NCBI RefSeq assembly: GCF_004010325.2
Contig: NZ_SADR02000014.1
Coordinates: 1 to 64,000, forward strand
Reading direction: 5' to 3'
Source of the DNA: Mesorhizobium sp. M00.F.Ca.ET.216.01.1.1
Lineage (GTDB): Bacteria > Pseudomonadota > Alphaproteobacteria > Rhizobiales > Rhizobiaceae
Length of the DNA stretch: 64,000 nucleotides
Part shown: in pieces, positions 28,540 to 37,361 of the stretch
Layout of the letters: the number at the start of each line of letters is the position of its first letter
Numbering within the stretch: position 1 is the first letter of the stretch
The notes under the pieces: model-generated
The model's database searches: none
What the model saw: the letters and a program-made list of their open reading frames with translations, nothing else
Told to the model about the DNA's origin: nothing
Program-made: the position numbers and the translations under genes

Positions 28540-29049
28540 TCAGCCTTCCTTCAAAAGTTTATTCACGGATGATGTGACGCCGCTGACGCCTTTGGAGATA
28601 AGCGCCACCTGGGTGACGCCGTTGTAAACATCCCGAAGACCAGCCATCATCGTTTCGAAGTCTTGCCCTTGTTGAGGAATGCCCGAGATTCCGGTTCCCG
28701 CCTCACCTGCGACGGGAAGCTTCTGCGCCGGTCCCGGTAGAGCGCCCTTCGAAAGGGCTATGTCATGGTCGAGCGCGGGGAAGGAAACAGTGTTGTGTGG
28801 ATATAGGGAGGAAATCGTCTGCAACACGCGATCGCCCATGCCGCTCGTCGGCGCAGCCGCGCGCTGAACATCCATCGCCGCAGCAACTGGCGCCGCACTC
28901 GCTGGCCCCGCGGCGGCATCGTTTTTCAGCGAGTCGGCTGCATGCCCTAAGGCGCGCTCAAACTGGGCCTGCTCGACAATCGACGGTGATCCGACCCTGG
29001 GGAGGCCAGCCGTTAGAGTGGCAGAGATCGACGTGACAGGCATCATCAT
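28540..29049 (-). CDS. nolB: NolB/NopB, secreted T3SS pilus-associated protein
   Basis: About 169 aa, the first gene of the long nolB-rhcU operon. NopB is exported and associates with the surface pili in Sinorhizobium and Bradyrhizobium. The C-terminal half (DFETMMAGLRDVYNGVTQVA then LISKGVSGVTSSVNKLLKEG) is the conserved part. The frame is open to 29118; 29049 begins the MMMPVTSIS-type N-terminus but lacks a strong ribosome site. A tts box lies at 29120-29150. Confidence 0.85.
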   Translation of the reverse strand: MMMPVTSISATLTAGLPRVGSPSIVEQAQFERALGHAADSLKNDAAAGPASAAPVAAAMDVQRAAAPTSGMGDRVLQTISSLYPHNTVSFPALDHDIALSKGALPGPAQKLPVAGEAGTGISGIPQQGQDFETMMAGLRDVYNGVTQVALISKGVSGVTSSVNKLLKEG

Positions 29050-29119
29050 GTAAGGACTCGGTTGCTCTCTCTGACCGGGCGAGCCCCGCCCATTCATCAC
29101 CCGGTGTCGGCGCAACACT

Positions 29120-29150
29120 CCTAGGGGGGCAAGCTGACAACAAGCTGACT
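29120..29150 (-). promoter_or_regulatory. tts box upstream of the nolB operon
   Basis: The minus strand reads GTCAGCTTGTTGTCAGCTTG then CCCCCCTAGG. It lies in the nolB-nolW divergent region and would drive nolB through rhcU. Confidence 0.85.
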
Positions 29151-29235
29151 AACGGCGGCGTCATTTCGACATCTAAAATCTCTTCGGCAATTTAGTCACT
29201 TGTGATGATTTCAGCGTTTGGTTTATCAGTGCGAC

Positions 29236-29934
29236 ATGCCGAGAACGCTTATCCAACCCGTCACCCTGCATGTTTTGAGACTTCTCTGTGCCGGGTTTTT
29301 TCTGTCCACCGGGATTCACCCGGCGCACGCAGTCCCGCTGTCCCTTCCGGCGACACCCTATAGATACACGGTTCTGGATCAGGAACTCGCTGCAGCGTTG
29401 CAGGAATTCGGCAACAACCTGAATATCAGGGTCAACATCAGTCCTGCGGTGAAGGGGCGAATTCGCGGACGTATGCCTGATTTGCCACCGCGCGCGTTCC
29501 TCGACCGCTTGACGAACCTTTACGGTCTCCAATGGTACTATGACGGCCTTGTGCTCTATGTGTCTGCTGCACAAGAATCGCAAACTCGAATGCTTTTGAT
29601 GACGTCGATTCGCTTCGATGCGTTCAAGGGGGCTCTCGACAAGCTTGATATCTCCGACGAGCGCTATGTGGTCAAACCCGTGCCAGGCAATGGCCTCGTC
29701 TTCGTTTCCGGTCCACCGCGCTTCGTCGCACTCGTGGAGCAGACCTTTAACGGCTTGGTGGCGGAGGCGCAGGCGCAGACTCACATAGCGGCCACGCCAA
29801 AGGAATCAGTGCTGATCTTGTTTCGCGGCTCCTCCACTACGGTCGTTCGCGACGGACGACCGGATGCTTCTTATTCTTCTGACATCCCACAACAGGATAG
29901 CGTTGGCGGGAAGCCTGAGCTGGGCAAGAAATGA
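29236..29934 (+). CDS. nolW: NolW/RhcC1, N-terminal half of the split secretin
   Basis: A 232-aa exported protein. Rhizobia split the T3SS outer-membrane secretin into RhcC1 (NolW; periplasmic N domains) and RhcC2. A signal peptide (LCAGFFLSTGIHPAHA) precedes secretin N0/N1-type domains (LAAALQEFGNNLNIRVNISP, FLDRLTNLYGLQWYYDGLVL, YVVKPVPGNGLVFVSGPPRF). It is divergent from nolB. The ATG at 29236 gives the expected N-terminus. Confidence 0.92.
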   Translation: MPRTLIQPVTLHVLRLLCAGFFLSTGIHPAHAVPLSLPATPYRYTVLDQELAAALQEFGNNLNIRVNISPAVKGRIRGRMPDLPPRAFLDRLTNLYGLQWYYDGLVLYVSAAQESQTRMLLMTSIRFDAFKGALDKLDISDERYVVKPVPGNGLVFVSGPPRFVALVEQTFNGLVAEAQAQTHIAATPKESVLILFRGSSTTVVRDGRPDASYSSDIPQQDSVGGKPELGKK

Positions 29935-30002
29935 ACATTGAGGATTTGCCGCAGCTCTGAAGAACATGACTGCGGCTACCCCTTTGTGAACTCTTCGCAA
30001 AC

Positions 30003-30034
30003 TCGTCAGTTTCTCGAAAGCTAATCCGCTCATG
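30003..30034 (+). promoter_or_regulatory. tts box upstream of nopX
   Basis: GTCAGTTTCTCGAAAGCTAA followed by TCCGC is a near-consensus tts box 200 bp before the nopX start, in the 301-bp space between nolW and nopX. Confidence 0.9.
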
Positions 30035-30235
30035 ATGAGTCCCGGCAGCTCTCGCGGTGACTCCGGCCATTGTGTTGGACCGAACCTTGGAGCCGGCCCG
30101 GAACACAGCAATTGAAGGCAGGGCAGGCGCATTCGTGACCTGCCGACGCTTGGAATTGTCGAATTTTGTGAAACGCAAGGGATCTTCTGTCGGGGTCTCT
30201 TGTGGGGATTTCAACGTCACGTCTGAGGATGCACA

Positions 30236-32173
30236 ATGTCGGCCAGCAATCTTTCAACTTTCTACCGCTCAAATTCGCTACAGTCCGCAAGGGGTTGGCC
30301 GGGCCTGAAAGTTTCCCATTTTGCGACCCAGCATCAGCAAAGTGCATCGTGCTTCGAAGCGATGCTGTCCACTTGTGTGCTGGCAAACAAGCCCGGCTCT
30401 TTCGCGCAAGGGGATCTGCCAACGTCGAATCTTGATTCGACAATGGATAAATTGCGGCAGGACCCTTTGGGCCATCTGGCACCGGATGTCGAATGGACAT
30501 TGAAGGGCTTGGAGCAACACCCACTGGATCTGCTGCCGCCACATATGAGGGCGGCTCTCAAGGAGGACCAATCGCAACGCTCCAAGGCGACTGAAGCCCA
30601 ACATCTGCTCCGCGTCACCCCGAAGATCGAGCCGGCTCCCAGGCCGAGCCCCGGAATCACGTGGAACGGTGGGTCGCTGACCACGGCTGAGTTGCAGATT
30701 GTTGCGGTACTCAACCGTCACAAGGACCAATGCCCGCTTAGTTGGAAGTCGTTGACCGAGAAAGCCAATGATCCCTCTACGCCACCGGATCTGAAAGCGG
30801 CGATCAAGGGACTGCAGCAGGATTCGGGACTTTTTTATGCGATTGGCTCGCAGGGCGACGGCCGCTGTGGAGGCAAGATCAACGCCAAGGACTTGGCCGG
30901 ATTTTCAAACCACCACCCACAAGTTGCTGCATTTCAGGAAGCCCAAGCGCAAAGCTACGAGCAGAACTACATACCATCCGACGGCAGCGGAGGTTTGCAG
31001 CCTTCGGTCATGACCTTGAGCGATGCCTTGCGGGAGTTTTACCGGTACTCCGAAAATCTGTCCAAGGACCTGAGTCTGGATGAGTTCAAGAAAATGGTCG
31101 GCGGCGAATCGAAAAACGGCAAATTTCCGCCCCAGGTCATTGCGGCGGCGCAATATTTCCTCGATCACCCCGATGCTTGGAACCAGTTGTGCGGTGGCTC
31201 GAAAGGGAAGATGCACAAAGAGGATTTCCTGCAAGTCGCCTCATCGTCGATGAGCCTCACGCAAACTGAGCTGAATACGGTCGAGATGATCAAGGACCAT
31301 CAGGACACGTTCTTTGGAAGCGGTGTTCTGACTCGCGACAAACTGGCGAAAATGAAAGACGACAAGAGCCTTGATCCGAAAGTGCGGGAAGCAGCCTCTC
31401 AGCTCCTTTCAGATCCTCTTTTGTTTGGCCTCCTGAACAATTCGATCACGGGCTATAAGACCCATCATAAATTCTTCGACTTTGGCGGCGGGCATACGGT
31501 TGATTCCGGCAATATCAGCAAAAAAGACTTTGCCCATTTTTGCACAAACATGTCGTCTGCGAACCGCAACGTTCAGCAGCCAATCACCCACGGCGCCCAA
31601 ACCGCAGAAGAGCAGAATGCCGTCGCGGACATGAAGATGGGCCTGATGGACCAGCCTGACATTAAGTCAGCCAAAAAGAACGGCGGGGCCGTCATGCACG
31701 TCGTCGACTCCGTGCTCAAAATCGAGACGAAAGTGCTCGACTTGGCGGCAACGGCGGTGGGACTGCTCAGCTTCATTCCGGGCCTCGGACAAGTAGCCGA
31801 TCTTGCCTCGATGGTTCTCGAGGCTGAGTCGCAAGCAGCCAATCTCCTGCGTACGGCCATTAACGGAGGCGATATGAAGCGAGCGCTGGAGGAAGCTGGC
31901 CTCAATATGGCCGCGCAGGCGATCGGCCTTATCGCAGGCCCCGAGGTCAAGCTGGCCATTCGAAATGGGCTCGTAAAGCACCTGATGGAAGAGGCCTTGG
32001 CGGCAGGCATTGATCTTTCGGTCTCGACGGCGCAGGACTACGCAGAAGGCTATGTGAATAACCTCCAAGCGCGCCTTGCAGGCGGCCCTGAGCAAAACCT
32101 AGGCCTTCCGAGCATGCCATCATTCCAGAGTGTGGCAAGCAATGTGCCCTTCGTCGGCATTGCCTTATCCTAG
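30236..32173 (+). CDS. nopX: NopX (NolX), T3SS translocon component
   Basis: A 645-aa HrpF-like protein that is secreted and helps form the pore in the plant membrane. The ATG at 30236 follows GAGGA. Repeated EF-hand-like segments occur in the centre (LTRDKLAKMKDDKSLDPKVR; ISKKDFAHFC). The C-terminal third has hydrophobic helices (VLDLAATAVGLLSFIPGLGQ; AGLNMAAQAIGLIAGPEVKL) expected of a translocator. The length is slightly above the usual of about 600. It is the last gene of the T3SS block on this side. Confidence 0.95.
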   Translation: MSASNLSTFYRSNSLQSARGWPGLKVSHFATQHQQSASCFEAMLSTCVLANKPGSFAQGDLPTSNLDSTMDKLRQDPLGHLAPDVEWTLKGLEQHPLDLLPPHMRAALKEDQSQRSKATEAQHLLRVTPKIEPAPRPSPGITWNGGSLTTAELQIVAVLNRHKDQCPLSWKSLTEKANDPSTPPDLKAAIKGLQQDSGLFYAIGSQGDGRCGGKINAKDLAGFSNHHPQVAAFQEAQAQSYEQNYIPSDGSGGLQPSVMTLSDALREFYRYSENLSKDLSLDEFKKMVGGESKNGKFPPQVIAAAQYFLDHPDAWNQLCGGSKGKMHKEDFLQVASSSMSLTQTELNTVEMIKDHQDTFFGSGVLTRDKLAKMKDDKSLDPKVREAASQLLSDPLLFGLLNNSITGYKTHHKFFDFGGGHTVDSGNISKKDFAHFCTNMSSANRNVQQPITHGAQTAEEQNAVADMKMGLMDQPDIKSAKKNGGAVMHVVDSVLKIETKVLDLAATAVGLLSFIPGLGQVADLASMVLEAESQAANLLRTAINGGDMKRALEEAGLNMAAQAIGLIAGPEVKLAIRNGLVKHLMEEALAAGIDLSVSTAQDYAEGYVNNLQARLAGGPEQNLGLPSMPSFQSVASNVPFVGIALS

Positions 32174-32327
32174 CCGTCGCCTTGCGCGGAAGCTTTGGCT
32201 CGCGCGCTGAGATAAGGGTCATTGTGGCACAAGCAGGGGTTCATCCGCATCAACGCAAGCGGTGTTCCTGACGCCATCTTGATCGGACTGTGAGGGAGAT
32301 GTCCGAAGTCTGTGAAGGCTTCGGTAT

Positions 32328-32580
32328 ATGACGACTTCAGAGTTACGCTGAGCCCAGCCATCTCGAGCCGGTGCGCCGGGTCGAGGTTTTCACGGGCGCC
32401 GGCCGGCAGCGGGAATGGTCTCCGGAAGGCACGGCGCGGATGGTGGCGGAGCTGGCGCAGCCGAAGGAACGGCTGTCGCGCGCCCAGGGCGGCCTCCCGA
32501 ACAGCCAGACGATGATCTCCTGCGGCCTATATCCTTGTGCCCACGCTCAAGGCAGTCGGCTGAAAACAGCGCTGATTTAA
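32328..32580 (+). pseudogene. IS66-family TnpA remnant
   Basis: Starting at the ATG at 32328 (MTTSEL), a frame change leads into RRVEVFTGAGRQREWSPEGT then ARMVAELAQ, matching the start of IS66 orfA (TnpA) proteins. The rest of the element is missing. Confidence 0.65.
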
Positions 32581-32639
32581 AACAGCATTATCCTGCACTG
32601 CACCCTCGATCCTTGCGCTCACCGATCGCTCGTCGACAC

Positions 32640-32860
32640 GCACGCGGTCAAGTCGTTATCGGCGCTATGCCGATGGGCTTCGAGAGCAAGGTGGACGCTG
32701 AGCGGTGCGTCAGCCTCAGGGCGCGGCTGGCCAGCTTTGGGTCTCACGCTCTATGACGGCAACACCCGGCTGATCCACTTGGCCTGTTCGGGGGCTCCCG
32801 GCAGCGGCGCGGAAGCCACGGTCCGCCTTCCTCGGCTTCAGGCCAAAGACACCGCAGCAT
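32640..32860 (+). pseudogene. Group II intron reverse-transcriptase remnant
   Basis: Pieces in three frames line up with the catalytic part of bacterial group II intron reverse transcriptases: RYADG where YADD is expected, MGFESKVDAERCVSLRARLA then SFG, LTLYDGNTRLI (family: LTLHPDKTRLI), and KPRSAFLGF. At least two frameshifts and a lost catalytic Asp make it non-functional. Confidence 0.6.
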
Positions 32861-33229
32861 GCTCCAGAGCTATGTCTGCCGCCTTCGCCCCATCGTCGCT
32901 GGTCATGTGGAAAGGACAAGCAGGCTACGCACCCCATAATCCCGTCGGGCAGGATTCGACAGTCGACGGCGAGACATTCGCCAAACCTCACCCTTGATTC
33001 TCAGCAACGTTAAAAAAAATTCACATAATGTTCGTGAGCGTAGTCTCCTGTCAGGTGGTACATTAGCCCCAATATCTGGCGTCTTAGTCGTAGAAAGGAC
33101 TGTGATCCATCTTCCATTAGCATCCATACCAGCGGATTTACAGCAAATGACGAGAAGAGATCTCATGCGGATTGATGGGGATAGAAGGGCTAGCGGCTTG
33201 CTGCATCCCGTCCGGGTTGATGCCAACCA

Positions 33230-33574
33230 ATGTTGACACTGGTAAATCGCGTAAGGACGGCAGCGCATCTTGATCGCCTTCGAATCCTGGGCCTTTGCGC
33301 GCATGCGGATCTAACCGTCGGCGAGCTGGCCGATATTACCAGTCTGCCTCGCGAGCAGGTTCGACGCCACGTCCGGCGGCTGGTCAGAGCCAACTTTCTT
33401 TGCTGCAACGAACAACGTCCGCAGTCTTCGTACCATATGCAAGCAGGAGGCAAGGATGGCGGGCTGGCTCAATTGGTGGTCGATCTCCTGCCCCACGATG
33501 ATGGTCATCATAAAAGAGACCTACAACGCCTGGAAGCAATACAAGACGCGCGGTTGAAGGGACCGCCTGCTTGA
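33230..33574 (+). CDS. Truncated ArsR-like regulator of the methyltransferase-fused type
   Basis: A 114-aa winged-helix protein. It resembles the N-terminal third of alphaproteobacterial ArsR-SAM-methyltransferase fusion regulators, which control methionine/SAM-cycle genes: AAHLDRLRILGLCAHADLTV, GELADITSLPREQVRRHVRR, and the linker helix RDLQRLEAIQDAR. It stops where the methyltransferase domain should begin. It lies 37 bp before glyA in the same direction. The truncated protein keeps a DNA-binding domain but would have lost its ligand-sensing half. It may be a working repressor or a relic. Confidence 0.6.
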   Translation: MLTLVNRVRTAAHLDRLRILGLCAHADLTVGELADITSLPREQVRRHVRRLVRANFLCCNEQRPQSSYHMQAGGKDGGLAQLVVDLLPHDDGHHKRDLQRLEAIQDARLKGPPA

Positions 33575-33611
33575 TCGTGAAATAGATCAGTCCAAATGGA
33601 GCGCGACTACC

Positions 33612-34949
33612 ATGGATAACTCCGCCGGCGGCGCCATCGCGCAGCCCGACACTTACGGGCGGCCTCACTTAGCCGCCGTCGACTCCCGCGTTCGCGAACT
33701 GCTTCTAAGACAGGAGCGCCAGGAGCGGACAACTCTCAAACTGATCGCCTCCGAGAACTTTGCCTCCTCGGCGGTGTTGGAAGCGACCGGGTCGATTTTC
33801 ACCAACAAGTATGCCGAGGGATACCCCGGTGCGCGCTACTACGCCGGAAACGAGATCGTCGATGAGCTTGAGACCCTCGCGATCGAGCGCCTGAAAGCGC
33901 TATTTGGCAGTGAACACGCCAACGTCCAGCCTTATTCAGGCTCGCCAGCCAACCAGGCTGTCTATCGCGCGCTTTTGAGCCCCCGTGACAAAGTGATGGG
34001 CTTGCCTTTACCCGAAGGCGGCCATCTGACTCACGGTTGGTCCGTCAATTTTTCCGGCAGCGATTATCAGCGCGTCCCGTACAGGCTGCACGAAAAGACA
34101 CAGCAAATTGACTATGACCACTTGCGCGAGACCGCCAAGCGGGAACGCCCGAAGCTAATTTGGGTCGGCGGAACTGCTTATCCGCGTATTTTTGACTACG
34201 CGGCAATGGCCGAAATTGCTTCGGAGGTGAACTCGTATCTGGTGGCTGACATCGCCCACATCAGCGGCCTGGTTGTCGCAGGAGTGCATCCGAACCCCGT
34301 GCCCCATTGCGATGTGGTCACCAGCACCTCTCACAAGTCGATCCGCGGTCCCCGGGGTGGCTTCATTTTATCAAGGAATGAAGACCGTTATCAGCCCCTC
34401 CATCATCCGAAGAGCAAACACAATCTGGCCAAACGTATAGACCGCGCCGTGTTCCCTCTTCTGCAAGGCGGACCGCATATGAATACTATCGCCGCGCTTG
34501 CCGTCGCTTTGCAGGAAGCAGCGAACTCGTCCTTTCGTGTCTACGGTCAGCAGATCGTCCACAACGCCAAGGCTCTGGCCCAGGCGCTTCTGGAGCGAGG
34601 TTATGAACTCGTCACCGGGGGCACTGACAATCACATGCTGATCCTTGATCTTCGGGACCGGCCGCTGTCAGGCAAAGCCTATGCGGAGCGCTTATCGCGT
34701 GCAGGCATCATTGCGAATTTCAATATGGTCCCGGGCGACCGGCGGCATCCGGCGCTGACAAGCGGCATCCGCTTAGGGACACCAGCGGTGACGTCCATGG
34801 GCATGCGCGAAACGGAGATGGTGCAGATCGCCGCTTTCATCGACTCGGTCTGCCGCCAGCCCGATGACCAGGAAGTTCATGCGAGCGTACGAAGAGACGT
34901 TGCCGACTTCTGCACTGCGTTCGATGTTCCCGGCATCCCCGACCGATAA
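33612..34949 (+). CDS. glyA: Serine hydroxymethyltransferase
   Basis: A PLP enzyme that interconverts serine and glycine with transfer of a C1 unit to tetrahydrofolate. It is 445 aa. The cofactor lysine lies in TSTSHKSIRGPRGG; the substrate region LIASENFAS and YAEGYPGARYYAGNE are intact. The sequence is somewhat divergent (for example VGGTAYPRIFDY and a shortened C-terminus), as expected of a second, island-borne copy. The start at 33612 follows GGAG. It leads the metK-adenosine kinase-tdh run. Confidence 0.93.
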   Translation: MDNSAGGAIAQPDTYGRPHLAAVDSRVRELLLRQERQERTTLKLIASENFASSAVLEATGSIFTNKYAEGYPGARYYAGNEIVDELETLAIERLKALFGSEHANVQPYSGSPANQAVYRALLSPRDKVMGLPLPEGGHLTHGWSVNFSGSDYQRVPYRLHEKTQQIDYDHLRETAKRERPKLIWVGGTAYPRIFDYAAMAEIASEVNSYLVADIAHISGLVVAGVHPNPVPHCDVVTSTSHKSIRGPRGGFILSRNEDRYQPLHHPKSKHNLAKRIDRAVFPLLQGGPHMNTIAALAVALQEAANSSFRVYGQQIVHNAKALAQALLERGYELVTGGTDNHMLILDLRDRPLSGKAYAERLSRAGIIANFNMVPGDRRHPALTSGIRLGTPAVTSMGMRETEMVQIAAFIDSVCRQPDDQEVHASVRRDVADFCTAFDVPGIPDR

Positions 34950-35006
34950 GCCACCCCAATCCAGAAACTCCTCACTAACTCCAGCACTTGAAGCGAGGGC
35001 ATTTTT

Positions 35007-36182
35007 ATGACCAGGCAGTTCGTGTTCTCTTCCGAATCCGTCGGCGCGGGACACCCCGATAAGATGGCAGACAACATCTCCGATGCCATTCTCGATGCGG
35101 TCCTGCGCACCGATCCGAAGGCGCGCGTCGCCTGTGAAGTGTTGGTGAAGACGGGGATGGTCGTTGTGGCTGGCGAGATCACCAGCCATGCCCACATCGA
35201 TTACAGCCAAGTCGCCCGCGATACGATACTCGATATTGGCTACGACGATGATGCGATTGGCTTTGATGGTCGACGTTGCGCCGTCGTTCTGGCCCTCACC
35301 GAGCAGTCGCCCGACATAAGCCAGGGCGTTGATGAAGGACGAGGGCAGGATCTCGGGCAGGGGGCAGGGGATCAGGGCATCATGTTTGGATTCGCATGCA
35401 ACGAGACGGATACATTGATGCCCCTGCCGATCCAACTCGCTCACCATTTGACGAAAAGACAGGCCGAGGTCCGGAAAGCGGGACAGCTTGGCTGGCTGCG
35501 TCCGGACGTGAAATCTCAAGTGTCCGTACGCTACGAAGGGCTCCGCCCGGTGGCGCTGGATACCATAGTCCTGTCGACGCAGCATGACGAAGCGGTCTCA
35601 CAAGCCACGGTCCGCGAAGGCGTCATTGAGGAGATCATAAAACCGGTCCTGCCGGCCCACCTGGATACTTCGGGGATCAGATTTCTGGTCAACCCAACAG
35701 GGCGGTTCGTGGTCGGTGGGCCTGCCGGCGACTGCGGCCTCACAGGACGGAAGATCATCGTCGATTCCTACGGTGGGACCGGGCGTCACGGCGGCGGTGC
35801 CTTTTCGGGCAAGGACCCATCCAAGGTTGACCGCTCGGCGGCCTATGCCGCCCGGTATGTCGCGAAGAACATCGTTGCCAGCGGCCTTGCGGAGGTCTGC
35901 GAGGTTCAGCTTGCCTACGCGATCGGCGTGGCCAGTCCGGTTTCTGTCATGGTCAATACTTTCGGAACCGCAAGGATCGAGGAAAAAAGGATCGAGCGCC
36001 TTGTTCTCGAGGTTTTCAATCTCCGACCGAAAGGCATCATCAAGATGCTTGATCTCTTACGCCCGATATACCGCAAGACGGCGACATACGGACACTTCGG
36101 GCGTGAAGAGCCTGAGTTCACCTGGGAGAAGACGGACAAAGCTGACGATTTGCTGCGTGAAGCAGGACCGGCAGCTGCGTGA
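35007..36182 (+). CDS. metK: S-adenosylmethionine synthetase
   Basis: It makes SAM from methionine and ATP. It is 391 aa. Signatures include SESVGAGHPDKMADNISDAI, the ATP-binding GAGDQGIMFG, and the P-loop-like GGGAFSGKDPSKVDRSAAY. It is 57 bp downstream of glyA. An island copy could raise SAM supply for methyl transfer, AHL synthesis or Nod-factor methylation; which of these is inference. Confidence 0.96.
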   Translation: MTRQFVFSSESVGAGHPDKMADNISDAILDAVLRTDPKARVACEVLVKTGMVVVAGEITSHAHIDYSQVARDTILDIGYDDDAIGFDGRRCAVVLALTEQSPDISQGVDEGRGQDLGQGAGDQGIMFGFACNETDTLMPLPIQLAHHLTKRQAEVRKAGQLGWLRPDVKSQVSVRYEGLRPVALDTIVLSTQHDEAVSQATVREGVIEEIIKPVLPAHLDTSGIRFLVNPTGRFVVGGPAGDCGLTGRKIIVDSYGGTGRHGGGAFSGKDPSKVDRSAAYAARYVAKNIVASGLAEVCEVQLAYAIGVASPVSVMVNTFGTARIEEKRIERLVLEVFNLRPKGIIKMLDLLRPIYRKTATYGHFGREEPEFTWEKTDKADDLLREAGPAAA

Positions 36183-36201
36183 GGGCGGCTGGATCAAGCG
36201 C

Positions 36202-37296
36202 ATGCGGCAACCCATTTCAACTCGCGAGACCACGCCCGGCCGGCATGGCAAGAAGCCGGCTCGGGTTTTTGGCGGAGATTTTGATGCGGATTATGACGTG
36301 CTCTGCATCGGTAATGCCATTGTCGACATCATCGCCCAGTGCGACGAGGCATTCCTCGAGACCAACGGCATCATCAAGGGAGCGATGAACCTCATCGACA
36401 CAAGGCGCGCCGAGCTGCTCTACAGCCGCATGGGTCCGGCGATCGAGGCCTCCGGCGGCAGCGCCGGCAACACGGCGGCCGGCGTCGCCAGCTTTGGCGG
36501 CCGCGCCGCCTTCTTCGGCAAGGTCTCCAACGATGCGCTGGGCGAAATCTACGCCCACGACATCCATGCGCAAGGCGTCGCCTTCGACACCACGCCGCTC
36601 AAGGGTGAACCGCCGACGGCGCGCTCGATGATCTTCGTCACGCCCGACGGCGAGCGCTCGATGAACACCTATCTCGGCGCCTGCGTCGAGCTCGGGCCTG
36701 AGGATGTCGAGGCGGACAAGGCCTCTGGCGCCAAGGTCACCTATTTCGAAGGCTATCTGTGGGATCCGCCGCGCGCCAAGGAAGCAATCCGCCAGACGGC
36801 GATGCTGGCGCACGCGGCAGGCCGCGAAGTGTCGATGACCCTGTCGGATTCGTTCTGCGTCGACCGCTACCGCGACGAGTTCCTCGAGCTGATGCGTTCG
36901 GGTACCGTCGACATCGTCTTTGCCAACAGCCACGAGATCAAATCGCTTTACCAGACGGCGTCGTTCGACGAAGCGCTGGCGCAGATTCGCAAGGATTGCC
37001 GCATCGCCGCCGTGACCCGATCGGAAAAAGGCTCGGTGATCGTGCGCGGCGACGAGACCGTGGTGATCAAGGCGACCGCCATCAAGGAGCTGATCGACAC
37101 GACGGGCGCCGGCGATCTCTATGCCGCCGGCTTCCTGCATGGCTACACGCAAGGCCGTGACTTGCAGACCTGCGGCGACCTTGGCTCACTGGCAGCCGGA
37201 TTGGTGATCCAGCAGATCGGCCCCAGGCCCCGTCAGAATTTGCGCCGCGAGGCCGAGCAGGCGGGGCTGACCATTCCGGACGTTCAAACGAGTTAG
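36202..37296 (+). CDS. Adenosine kinase (PfkB family)
   Basis: A 364-aa ribokinase-family sugar/nucleoside kinase closest in plan to rhizobial adenosine kinases. Motifs are GGSAGNTAAGVASFGGRAAF (substrate side) and DTTGAGDLYAAGF (anion hole and catalytic Asp). It would remove adenosine released when S-adenosylhomocysteine is hydrolysed and so pull the methyl cycle. The ATG at 36202 is 19 bp after metK. The base composition is more G+C-rich than glyA/metK, suggesting a more recent arrival from a chromosome. Confidence 0.85.
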   Translation: MRQPISTRETTPGRHGKKPARVFGGDFDADYDVLCIGNAIVDIIAQCDEAFLETNGIIKGAMNLIDTRRAELLYSRMGPAIEASGGSAGNTAAGVASFGGRAAFFGKVSNDALGEIYAHDIHAQGVAFDTTPLKGEPPTARSMIFVTPDGERSMNTYLGACVELGPEDVEADKASGAKVTYFEGYLWDPPRAKEAIRQTAMLAHAAGREVSMTLSDSFCVDRYRDEFLELMRSGTVDIVFANSHEIKSLYQTASFDEALAQIRKDCRIAAVTRSEKGSVIVRGDETVVIKATAIKELIDTTGAGDLYAAGFLHGYTQGRDLQTCGDLGSLAAGLVIQQIGPRPRQNLRREAEQAGLTIPDVQTS

Positions 37297-37361
37297 TGGC
37301 CTACCTTCCCGTTGTGCAGGCTATCTCGCCAGAAGCGCAATCACGGAATAGGGAAATCCTG

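Noticed and set aside
33000..33229. SAM or SAH riboswitch upstream of the SAM-cycle cluster
   Set aside because: I looked for SAM-II- and SAH-type cores and saw no convincing match; a covariance-model search would decide.
36217..37152. A 311-codon minus-strand open frame
   Set aside because: Shadow of adenosine kinase on the opposite strand.
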